Assembly (NCBI GenBank): GCA_015493675.1
Contig: WGCR01000485.1
Coordinates: 1 to 5,601, forward strand
Direction of reading: 5' to 3'
From: Anaerolineae bacterium
GTDB lineage: Bacteria; Chloroflexota; Anaerolineae; J102
DNA length: 5,601 bases
Part shown: piece after piece, positions 1 through 5,601 of the stretch
Position numbering within the stretch: the stretch's first letter is position 1
How the letters are laid out: every line of letters starts with the position of its first letter
Notes under the pieces: generated by a model
Database searches by the model: none
What the model saw: the letters and a program-made list of their open reading frames with translations, nothing else
Told to the model about the DNA's origin: nothing
Made by a program: the position numbers and the translations under genes

Positions 1-299
1 TCCAGGGCCAGATGCGCGGCGTAGAGATTAAGATCAGCCTCGATGAAACGTCGCACTTTGGCGCCAAAAGCCCCGGCGATGCGTTTGGGCGGGCCCCAGA
101 AGATGCCGTGATGCACGATGAGCATATCTGCGCCCGCGGCCAGGGCGCCGTCGATGGTGGCGTGGGCCGCGTCCACCCCCACGGCAAGCTTGACCACTTC
201 TTTCCGGCCTTCGATTTGCAGCCCCTGCGGGCCGTAGTCGGCAATGGTTTTGATGGACAGCAGATCGTCCAGGTAGGCGACCAGTTCCGTTCGTTTCAT
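1..299 (-). CDS. NIF3/YbgI-like dinuclear metal-centre protein, N-terminal part (cut by left window edge)
   Basis: The visible 99 residues match the start of the NIF3 family (E. coli YbgI, B. subtilis YqfO; often annotated 'Nif3-like dinuclear metal center hexameric protein' or 'GTP cyclohydrolase 1 type 2 homolog'). Seen directly: YGPQGLQIEG at residues 22-31, IVHHGIFW at 61-68 and YAAHLAL at 93-99, with the next codon beginning GA, as expected for the conserved Asp. H63 and H64 fall where YbgI has its metal-binding His pair, and the Asp at residue 100 would be the next ligand. The family forms hexameric toroids with two metal ions per subunit; its physiological reaction is not settled, so no pathway is assigned. 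The ATG at 297-299 is chosen because GGAG lies 7 nt upstream and the homology begins at once. An in-frame open stretch reaches 312 but adds no better start. The rest of the protein, including the C-terminal metal ligands, lies outside the window. The gene is transcribed divergently from the M16C peptidase. Confidence 0.9.
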   Translation of the reverse strand, partial: MKRTELVAYLDDLLSIKTIADYGPQGLQIEGRKEVVKLAVGVDAAHATIDGALAAGADMLIVHHGIFWGPPKRIAGAFGAKVRRFIEADLNLYAAHLAL

Positions 300-306
300 A
301 GGAATT

Positions 307-310
307 CTCC
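307..310 (-). promoter_or_regulatory. Ribosome binding site of the NIF3-like gene
   Basis: On the minus strand this reads GGAG, followed by 7 nt and then the ATG at 297-299. Motif and spacing are both good, which fixes the start codon. Confidence 0.7.
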
Positions 311-333
311 AAAAATGTGGGATGTTTGCGTTG

Positions 334-363
334 ATTGTATCGCTCTACTCCGCTCTATCGCAA
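334..363 (-). promoter_or_regulatory. Predicted sigma70-type promoter of the NIF3-like gene
   Basis: Read on the minus strand, TTGCGA (358-363) is followed by an 18-nt spacer and TACAAT (334-339). That is 4 of 6 matches to TTGACA and 5 of 6 to TATAAT. Transcription would begin around 325-328, leaving a leader of about 25-30 nt before the ATG. The spacer contains a tandem direct repeat (341-360), so a protein bound there would block or modulate this promoter. Prediction only, from consensus matching. Confidence 0.45.
341..360. repeat. Two tandem 10-bp direct repeats between the divergent promoters; candidate operator
   Basis: CGCTCTACTC at 341-350 is followed directly by CGCTCTATCG at 351-360. 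The first seven bases are identical, and the copies start exactly 10 bp apart, about one helical turn, so both would face the same side of the DNA. Each copy also has a TATCGC close by (338-343 and 356-361). The repeat lies inside the -35/-10 spacer of the leftward promoter and ends 8 nt before the rightward extended -10. That is a sensible place for a regulator controlling both genes. The match is short and could be chance. Confidence 0.35.
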
Positions 364-367
364 AAGA

Positions 368-376
368 TGTTATAAT
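368..376 (+). promoter_or_regulatory. Predicted extended -10 promoter of the M16C peptidase gene
   Basis: TGTTATAAT is a perfect TATAAT preceded by TGn, the extended -10 motif that can work without a good -35. No convincing -35 is present: the six bases 17 nt upstream read CTCCGC. A start near 383 would give a leader of about 30 nt carrying the ribosome binding site. The box also overlaps the ATG at 375, an argument against translation starting there. Confidence 0.6.
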
Positions 377-401
377 GCTGTGCAACGATCCCAAATCAAT
401 C

Positions 402-407
402 AAGGAG
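402..407 (+). promoter_or_regulatory. Ribosome binding site of the M16C peptidase gene
   Basis: AAGGAG at 402-407 stands 6 nt before the ATG at 414. This strong Shine-Dalgarno decides the start. The same frame is open back to position 12, but that upstream stretch runs antisense to the NIF3-like gene and through the promoter. Confidence 0.85.
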
Positions 408-413
408 ATTTTC

Positions 414-3317
414 ATGAGTAAGCATCACGGCTTCGAGCTCATCGAAGCGCGCGACATCCCCGAAATCAACAGCCACGTCCGGCTGTTTCGACATATCAAA
501 ACCGGCGCCCGCCTGCTGTCGGTCGAAAACGATGACGAGAACAAGGTTTTTGGCGTGGGCTTCCGCACCCCGCCGGAGGATAGCACCGGCGTCGCCCACA
601 TTTTGGAGCACTCGGTGCTGGCCGGGTCCAGAAAATATCGGGTGAAGGAGCCTTTTGTGGAGCTGATCAAGGGCTCGCTCAACACCTTTCTCAACGCTTT
701 CACCTATCCTGATCGCACCGTTTACCCGATCGCCAGCCAGAATCTGAAAGATTTTTACAATCTCATCGATGTGTACATGGACGCTGTGTTCTACCCCCTG
801 CTGCGCCCCCTCACTTTCCGCCAGGAGGGCTGGCATTACGAGCTGGACGAGGAGGGAAACATCAGCTACAAGGGCGTGGTGTTCAACGAGATGAAGGGCG
901 TCTACGCCTCGCCCGACAGCGTTCTGGGCGAGAACATCCAGCAAAGTCTTTTCCCTGATACGACCTACGGTCTGGACTCGGGCGGCGATCCGCGCCACAT
1001 CCCTGATCTCACTTACGAGCAATTCAAGAGCTTTCACGACGAATACTATCATCCCGCCAACGCCTGGATTTATTTTTATGGCGACGATGATCCCGAAAAG
1101 CGCCTGAAGCTGATGAACAAATGGCTGAAAGAATTTGGGCCGGAGAAGGTGGATTCGCAGGTGCCCGCCCAACCCCGCTGGACTGAGCCGCGGGCGCTGC
1201 GCAAGCCGTTCATGGCGGGCGAAGACAGCAAGGCTTTCGTCACCGTCAACTGGCTGCTGGATGAAAGCGGCGACGCCGAAGCGACCCTGGCCCTGGATGT
1301 GCTGAACCACATCCTCATGGGCGCGCCCGCGTCGCCCTTGCGCAAGGCCCTCATCGATTCGGGCCTGGGCGAGGATGTGGCGGGCGGCGGCCTGGAGGAC
1401 GAGCTGCGGCAGCATTTCTTCGCCGCGGGCCTCAAAGGAACTTCCGAAGACAAAGCCGACGCCATCGAGCAGCTCATTTTCGACACCCTGCAACAGTTGG
1501 CGGATGAAGGCGTCGATGGCAAGACCGTCGAGGCCTCGTTGAACACCATCGAATTCATGCTGCGGGAGATGAACACCGGGCGATTCCCGCGCGGGCTGCT
1601 GCTTTACATCCGGGCGCTGGCTTTCTGGCTGTACGACGCCGATCCCATGGCCCCGCTGGCCTTCGAGAAGCCCCTGGAGCAGGTGAAAAAGCAAGCGTTG
1701 GAAGGCGAAGGCTATTTCGAAGGGTTGATCCGGCGCTATTTCCTGGAGAATCCCCATCGCACCCGCCTGGTTCTCTACCCCGACGCCGATCTGAAACAGG
1801 CGTGGGAGGAGCAGGAAGCCGCCCGGCTGGCCGATGAAAAGGCTCGCATGACTGATCGCGATCTGGCCCGCATCCAAAAAGAGATGGAGGCGCTGCATCG
1901 TCTGCAAGAAGAGCCCGATGATCCTGCGGCTCTGGCCGCCATCCCCCGGCTCAAACTGAAAGACCTGGACAAAAAGATTCGCACCATCCCCACCCAGGAG
2001 CAAAGTCTGGCCGAGAGCAAGCTGCTCTATCACGATCTTCCCACCAATAGCATTCTCTATCTGGATGCGGCCATGAACCTGGCGACGCTGCCCACCGAGC
2101 TCATCCCCTACGTGCCCCTTTATTCCCGGGCGCTGGTGCACATGGGCAACGAGGGCGAGGATTTCGTTTCCCTCTCCCAGCGCATCGGCAGCAAGACTGG
2201 CGGCGTCACCACCACCACTTTGATGGGGACGTCGTTGAGCGAGCACAAGCCCGTTGCGCGTCTGGTAGTGCGGGGCAAGGCGACGGTCGAGCACGCGGGC
2301 GACCTGGCCGACATCCTGCGCGACATCCTCCTCACCACCCGGTTCGACGACAAAGAACGGTTCCGCCAGATTTTGTTGGAGGAAAAGGCCCGTCAGGAAA
2401 GCTCCCTCATTCCGGCCGGGCATCTGGTGGTCAACGGGCGGCTGCACGCACATTTCACGGTGGCCGCCTGGCTCAGTGAGCAGATGGACGGCGTCAGCCA
2501 CCTTTTCTTCCTGCGCGATCTCATCGAGCGGCTGGATGAAGTCTGGCCTGAAACCCTGGCCAATCTGCGCCGCATCAACGATCTGCTGGTCGGGCGAAGC
2601 AACATGCTGTGGAACGTCACCCTGGATGAAACGGGTTGGGAACAGAGCCAGGATGCGGTGGCCTCATTGATTCAGGCCATCCCCGACCGCCAGAGCGCGG
2701 CCACCTCTTGGAGGATGGACGTCCTGCCCGAGCGCGAGGGCCTGACCATCCCCGCCCAGGTCAACTACGTGGCCAAGGGCGCGTCCCTCTACGATGTGGG
2801 CTACAAGCTGGATGGTTCGGTTTTTGCCATCAACGCCTTTTTGCGCACGTCCTGGTTGTGGGAGCAGGTGCGAATGAAGGGCGGCGCGTATGGCGCTTTC
2901 TCTCTCTTCGATTACCGCTCCGGCGTTTTCGATTTCGTCTCCTACCGGGATCCCAACCTGCTCGACACCCTGGCCGCGTATGACGCCACTGCGGACTTCC
3001 TGAAAGAGGTTGCGTTACATAAAGATGAGCTGGTCAAGAGCGTCATCGGGGCCATTGGCAAGATGGACGCGTATCAGTTGCCTGACGCCAAGGGCTACGC
3101 CGCCCTGAGTCGCTATCTCATGGGCGAAAATGACGTCTTCCGCCAGCGATTACGCGATGAGTTGCTGGATGTCAAGGCCTCCGATTTTCGGGCCTTTGGC
3201 GACGCCCTGGCCGAATTGAACAAGATCGGACACATCGTCGTGCTGGGCGGCGAAGCCGCCATCGATGAGGCCAACGAGCATCTCGCGCCGCCCCTGATCA
3301 AGACCAAAGTATTGTAA
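414..3317 (+). CDS. M16C family zinc metallopeptidase (PreP/Cym1/falcilysin type), complete
   Basis: A 967-residue protein of the insulinase-like M16C subfamily, close to the usual length for bacterial and organellar presequence-protease relatives. The inverted zinc motif HILEH is at residues 62-66 (zinc ligands H62 and H66, catalytic base E65). The third ligand is E159 in FNEMKGVYASPD. The block SLNTFLNAFTYPDRTVYP (88-105) is also typical. In the C-terminal half, R820 and Y826 (RMKGGAY) match the Arg/Tyr pair that binds the substrate backbone in PreP, with the same spacing. Four M16 domains are expected in two halves, roughly 20-460 and 535-967, joined by a charged, probably helical linker (about 460-530). 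The M16C-associated region includes AAWLSEQMDG near 684-693. Family members close into a chamber and degrade unfolded peptides up to several tens of residues. There is no signal peptide, so a cytoplasmic peptide-clearing role is inferred. The protein contains no cysteine, unlike plant PreP, where cysteines have been linked to redox control. The start is set by AAGGAG at 402-407. The physiological substrate cannot be read from the sequence. Confidence 0.95.
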   Translation: MSKHHGFELIEARDIPEINSHVRLFRHIKTGARLLSVENDDENKVFGVGFRTPPEDSTGVAHILEHSVLAGSRKYRVKEPFVELIKGSLNTFLNAFTYPDRTVYPIASQNLKDFYNLIDVYMDAVFYPLLRPLTFRQEGWHYELDEEGNISYKGVVFNEMKGVYASPDSVLGENIQQSLFPDTTYGLDSGGDPRHIPDLTYEQFKSFHDEYYHPANAWIYFYGDDDPEKRLKLMNKWLKEFGPEKVDSQVPAQPRWTEPRALRKPFMAGEDSKAFVTVNWLLDESGDAEATLALDVLNHILMGAPASPLRKALIDSGLGEDVAGGGLEDELRQHFFAAGLKGTSEDKADAIEQLIFDTLQQLADEGVDGKTVEASLNTIEFMLREMNTGRFPRGLLLYIRALAFWLYDADPMAPLAFEKPLEQVKKQALEGEGYFEGLIRRYFLENPHRTRLVLYPDADLKQAWEEQEAARLADEKARMTDRDLARIQKEMEALHRLQEEPDDPAALAAIPRLKLKDLDKKIRTIPTQEQSLAESKLLYHDLPTNSILYLDAAMNLATLPTELIPYVPLYSRALVHMGNEGEDFVSLSQRIGSKTGGVTTTTLMGTSLSEHKPVARLVVRGKATVEHAGDLADILRDILLTTRFDDKERFRQILLEEKARQESSLIPAGHLVVNGRLHAHFTVAAWLSEQMDGVSHLFFLRDLIERLDEVWPETLANLRRINDLLVGRSNMLWNVTLDETGWEQSQDAVASLIQAIPDRQSAATSWRMDVLPEREGLTIPAQVNYVAKGASLYDVGYKLDGSVFAINAFLRTSWLWEQVRMKGGAYGAFSLFDYRSGVFDFVSYRDPNLLDTLAAYDATADFLKEVALHKDELVKSVIGAIGKMDAYQLPDAKGYAALSRYLMGENDVFRQRLRDELLDVKASDFRAFGDALAELNKIGHIVVLGGEAAIDEANEHLAPPLIKTKVL

Positions 3318-3326
3318 TCCCCACAA

Positions 3327-3366
3327 GTGCGCCGTACTCGATCAACGTGCGGCGCACCTCCTTTTT
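3327..3366 (+). terminator. Rho-independent terminator after the M16C peptidase gene
   Basis: An 11-bp stem with one G-U wobble pairs 3327-3337 (GTGCGCCGTAC) with 3347-3357 (GTGCGGCGCAC). The outer 8 bp are perfect and GC-rich; the loop is 9 nt (3338-3346). It is followed by CTCC and five T (3362-3366). The hairpin starts 10 nt after the peptidase stop. The T run is a few bases from the stem, slightly unlike the ideal. The same stem would form in the opposing propeller transcript, but there the following bases (CTTGTGGGG) are not T-rich, so intrinsic termination in that direction would be weaker. Confidence 0.75.
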
Positions 3367-3368
3367 CC

Positions 3369-5601
3369 TTACTTTTGCGTCATCAGAGGCAGCCACAACG
3401 CCATGGCCGAATAGCGTTGCAGTCCGCCCGTTTCCGTTGCGGCCAACAGCATGTTGTTTGCAACCGCAATACGATTGGCCCATCCCAACTGTTTGAGCCC
3501 GACATCCAGGGGAACGATCTCGCGAGTCGTGGGCGAAATCTGATAGCGGCTCACCGCTCCCGAGACTGAAAGCGTATCCAATCGCCCGTTTTTCATCAGC
3601 AATTGCGCTAGCGGCTCGGTGGCGGCCTGAGCGAAGAGATAAACGGGGTGAAGCGGGTCCGAGACATCGAAAACCTCGAAGCCTCTGCCCGATTCCCACA
3701 CCGCCAGATACCGACCATCACTGGCGACCAGCCGGGGCGAAGCGGGCGTGTCGATGATTTGGGACAGCTCAGGATGCGCAGGGTCGCGCCAGTCGATGAT
3801 TTGCAGATGATGGGCGTCGGTCGCCAGAACGAGGGCGCCATCGATGACCTGATAATCCTGGATGTTTTCCGTCGTCCAATAGCGCCGGCTCTCCGTGGGG
3901 CGGGCGGGATCGTCCAGGGCCAGCAAATGCAGACTGGCGTCGCCGGTCTGCACATAGAGATAAGGCTGCTGCGCCGACGCCACGATACTGCGCACCGGTT
4001 CAGAAAATGTCAGCGAGCTGGCGATGGTCAGAGCCGGGCCCGTCGTCTCCACCGCCAGCAGCTCATTCCCGGCGCCCGCGTACGCCATATCTCCCCTGCC
4101 GCTGAGGGCGTTCAGTGATGCGGGCAGAGCAAGGCGCAGGGGCGACAATGTCTCATCCCTCAGATCAAAACGATACAGGGCCATGTCGCCCCCGGCCATG
4201 ACCACATCGGCCGTTTGAGGCCACAAGTTTGTTAGCCGCAGCACCTTGAAGGGAATCTCTCCGATTTGTTCCATCCGTCCGGCGTCGATGACCGCCACGC
4301 CCTCATCGGGCATGCTCACATAAGCCGCGTCGCCCGCCACGCTGACCTGCCAGGTTCTGCCGGGCAGCAAGGTGGTGCGCATCTGCTCCGCGTTCACATC
4401 GCCCAAATCTGTCCTGTGCAGTGCGCCCAGCCAGTCCGCAACATAAGCCTGATCGCCCTGGACGGCAACATCCAGAGCATAGCCCGGCAACTTGAACCGC
4501 TGGTTCAGGCTCCCCCACAGATTGTAGACGCCCAGCCCCCGAAAACCCTGGGCCGCATAGAAAGCGTCATTGTCGGCATCGACGCCCTCTGTGAGTTTTG
4601 GCGCGTAGTATATTTGGCGCATCTCATCGGGCGGTGTGAACTGGGCTATGGTGAAAGCATTGTGATGGCCCGAGGCCAGCAGATCATGCGTCGCCGCCAC
4701 ATCCCAAGAGCGTTGTGGCGTTTGCGTCAGCAGTTGCAATCGAGCGGGATCGCTGATGTCATAGACGGCGAGGCCTTTCTCATCAGCGGCGTAAAGCTGC
4801 TGGCCCGCGGCGTCCACATTCCAGACGAATCCATACGCGGGGCCCGACGCGCCCGGTCGGGGATGGGCGGAATCGCTCACATCCACCACCTGCACGCCCT
4901 TTTCTCCCAGGGCCAGATAAGCAACGTCCCCTTGAACATCGATGTCGAAGATGTCTCCGATGACGTCCGTGGTTTCGCCCACCAGCCGGGGGTGAGAGGG
5001 ATCAGTCGTATCGTAAACCAGAAGGCGGTGCGGTCTGCCCACCAGAAGCCTGTCATCCCGGGCGGCCACCGCGTAGGTGCGCCCGCCGCCTATTGCGGCA
5101 TCCAGCACCATGCTACTGTCCTCAGCCGGAAACCGCCACCACATTAATCCGCTGTTCGACGTCGCATAAATGAGCGGTTCAAAGACAAGTATCGGGCTGC
5201 CATAGGAGGTCGTCAGTTTCAAAAATTGTGGCTGTTCAGGATTCGAAATATCCGCCCAGGAAAGCTGAGAGCCGTTGGTGTAAAGCAATCGGTTGCCAGC
5301 GATGGCTCCCTGCACAAAATATCTGGATGAAGCAGGCTGAGGAAAGGGCTGGTACTCGGCGAGATGAACGGGCGCTTGCTCCGCACTGATGTGCAAAGCC
5401 GTCACGATACGATTTCTCGCCCATTCGGTTGTTTCTTGCATGGCCGCGTAGGCCACAGGCCCGTTGAACACCAGATTTGACGCCCAGAGATTTTCGGGGT
5501 GATGGTACGAGCCAATCAGGCGGGGATGCGCCGGGTCTGCAATGTTGTATTGATAAAGCCGCCATTGTTGCTGCGCATCCTGGCCTCGCAAAAACAGCAG
5601 A
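3369..5601 (-). CDS. LVIVD-repeat beta-propeller protein, C-terminal part (cut by right window edge), probably exported
   Basis: The frame is open from the right edge to the TAA at 3369-3371, giving 743 visible residues. The first possible start in view, a TTG at 5589-5591, has no ribosome binding site and lies inside continuous repeat-like sequence, so the true start is upstream and any signal peptide is out of view. The protein consists of blades of about 42 residues carrying variants of Y-D-[IV]-[SA]-D-P-x-H-P-R-L-[IV]-G, typical of LVIVD-repeat beta-propellers. Clear copies are YNIADPAHP, YDTTDPSHP, VDVSDSAHP, YDISDPARL, IDWRDPAHP and FDVSDPLHP, with intervening strands such as VQGDVAYLAL and VQGDQAYVAD. 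About 17-18 blades would fit the visible length, so more than one propeller is likely. No catalytic motif, transmembrane segment or cysteine is seen. The C-terminus (ALWLPLMTQK) resembles a tail I recall on many Chloroflexota exported proteins. Function is unknown: a surface or secreted binding or scaffold role is inferred from the family only. It converges on the peptidase gene with a 51-nt gap and looks like an independent unit. Confidence 0.85.
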   Translation of the reverse strand, partial: LLFLRGQDAQQQWRLYQYNIADPAHPRLIGSYHHPENLWASNLVFNGPVAYAAMQETTEWARNRIVTALHISAEQAPVHLAEYQPFPQPASSRYFVQGAIAGNRLLYTNGSQLSWADISNPEQPQFLKLTTSYGSPILVFEPLIYATSNSGLMWWRFPAEDSSMVLDAAIGGGRTYAVAARDDRLLVGRPHRLLVYDTTDPSHPRLVGETTDVIGDIFDIDVQGDVAYLALGEKGVQVVDVSDSAHPRPGASGPAYGFVWNVDAAGQQLYAADEKGLAVYDISDPARLQLLTQTPQRSWDVAATHDLLASGHHNAFTIAQFTPPDEMRQIYYAPKLTEGVDADNDAFYAAQGFRGLGVYNLWGSLNQRFKLPGYALDVAVQGDQAYVADWLGALHRTDLGDVNAEQMRTTLLPGRTWQVSVAGDAAYVSMPDEGVAVIDAGRMEQIGEIPFKVLRLTNLWPQTADVVMAGGDMALYRFDLRDETLSPLRLALPASLNALSGRGDMAYAGAGNELLAVETTGPALTIASSLTFSEPVRSIVASAQQPYLYVQTGDASLHLLALDDPARPTESRRYWTTENIQDYQVIDGALVLATDAHHLQIIDWRDPAHPELSQIIDTPASPRLVASDGRYLAVWESGRGFEVFDVSDPLHPVYLFAQAATEPLAQLLMKNGRLDTLSVSGAVSRYQISPTTREIVPLDVGLKQLGWANRIAVANNMLLAATETGGLQRYSAMALWLPLMTQK
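3372..3401 (-). other. Hydrophobic LPL C-terminal tail of the propeller protein
   Basis: The last ten residues are ALWLPLMTQK, directly before the stop. From memory, many predicted exported proteins of Chloroflexota end in a short aromatic/aliphatic-LPL-aliphatic stretch closed by one or two polar or basic residues (forms like YLPLVLK). The match is suggestive of a shared sorting or folding tail, but its function is not established and I could not search to confirm how common it is. Confidence 0.5.
3633..3923 (-). repeat. C-terminal cluster of three LVIVD-type repeats with exact 42-residue period
   Basis: LALDDPARPTESR (3885-3923), IDWRDPAHPELSQI (3756-3797) and FDVSDPLHPVYLF (3633-3671) start exactly 126 nt, or 42 residues, apart. 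Between this cluster and the N-terminal one lie about 280 residues in which the D-P-x-x-P signature is lost but strand patterns persist (for example VSVAGDAAYVSM). These are read as degenerate blades. Confidence 0.7.
4728..5546 (-). repeat. N-terminal cluster of five LVIVD-type propeller repeats (protein-level)
   Basis: Blade signatures are encoded at 5511-5546 (NIADPAHPRLIG), 5214-5252 (DISNPEQPQFLKL), 4977-5015 (YDTTDPSHPRLVG), 4848-4886 (VDVSDSAHPRPGA) and 4728-4763 (YDISDPARLQLL). The last three follow one another at 43 and 41 residues, one blade each. The first three are separated by about 98 and 80 residues, so a degenerate blade probably sits between each pair. The DNA has diverged; the repeat is evident only in the protein. 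Confidence 0.7.

Noticed and set aside
12..413. In-frame 134-codon upstream extension of the peptidase frame, including an ATG at 375
   Set aside because: It runs antisense to the NIF3-like gene and through the promoter region, has no family similarity, and the ATG at 375 overlaps the -10 box. The AAGGAG at 402-407 clearly serves the ATG at 414.
396..2501. A 701-codon open frame antisense to the peptidase gene
   Set aside because: It lies almost wholly inside a gene with complete M16C motifs. Its translation is low-complexity-like (rich in Gly, Gln, Leu, His, Arg) with no recognisable domain, as expected for a codon-bias shadow in GC-rich DNA.
3298..3354. Possible tiny minus-strand gene: an AGGAGG just after the propeller stop, then a TTG and about 15 codons
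   Set aside because: The ribosome-site spacing is long (11 nt), the frame is tiny, and it is made mostly of the terminator hairpin and the antisense of the peptidase C-terminus. The AGGAGG is more simply explained as the complement of the terminator tail.
4266..5147. A 293-codon plus-strand open frame inside the propeller gene
   Set aside because: It is antisense to clear repeat-encoding sequence, shows no domain or convincing ribosome binding site, and fits a shadow frame.
5589..5591. TTG at 5591 as the start codon of the propeller gene
   Set aside because: The frame stays open to the window edge (Leu-Leu-Phe before it), there is no Shine-Dalgarno, and the sequence there already looks like the interior of a blade. 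The gene is treated as truncated by the window.
1..5601. Search for CRISPR arrays, tRNA/rRNA genes, insertion-sequence ends, toxin-antitoxin pairs or defence genes
   Set aside because: No spaced identical repeats, RNA-gene signatures, terminal inverted repeats or transposase/nuclease motifs were seen. Practically all of the sequence is accounted for by the three genes and two short intergenic regions.

Overview
The window is GC-rich (about 60% by eye) bacterial chromosome with ordinary coding density. It holds three genes, two of them cut by the window edges, and no RNA genes, mobile elements or CRISPR. The most likely source is a member of the Chloroflexota (Caldilineae/Anaerolineae-like). 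This is inferred from an LVIVD-type beta-propeller protein ending in a hydrophobic LPL tail, a tail I recall as common on exported proteins of that phylum, and from the sequence style. No phylogenetic marker gene is present, so the placement is tentative.

Layout. (1) Positions 1-299, minus strand: the N-terminal 99 residues of a NIF3/YbgI-like dinuclear-metal protein, running off the left edge. (2) Positions 300-413: a compact divergent control region. It has a perfect extended -10 box for the rightward gene, a plausible -35/-10 pair for the leftward gene, and a 10-bp-period direct repeat between them. (3) Positions 414-3317, plus strand: a complete 967-residue M16C (PreP/Cym1-type) zinc metallopeptidase with all catalytic and zinc-binding residues. 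(4) Positions 3318-3368: a short convergent gap holding a strong hairpin terminator. (5) Positions 3369-5601, minus strand: the C-terminal 743 residues of a repeat-built beta-propeller protein, probably exported; its start lies beyond the right edge.

The genes do not form one operon. The NIF3-like gene and the peptidase are divergently transcribed from a shared control region and could be co-regulated. The propeller gene converges on the peptidase and looks independent. The peptidase probably acts in the cytoplasm on short peptides, since it has no signal peptide. The propeller protein has no recognisable enzyme motif and is probably a surface or secreted repeat protein.

I do not see a new multi-gene system. 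The points most worth a second look are the complete absence of cysteine from about 1,809 visible residues, the LPL C-terminal tail, and the tandem repeat between the divergent promoters.
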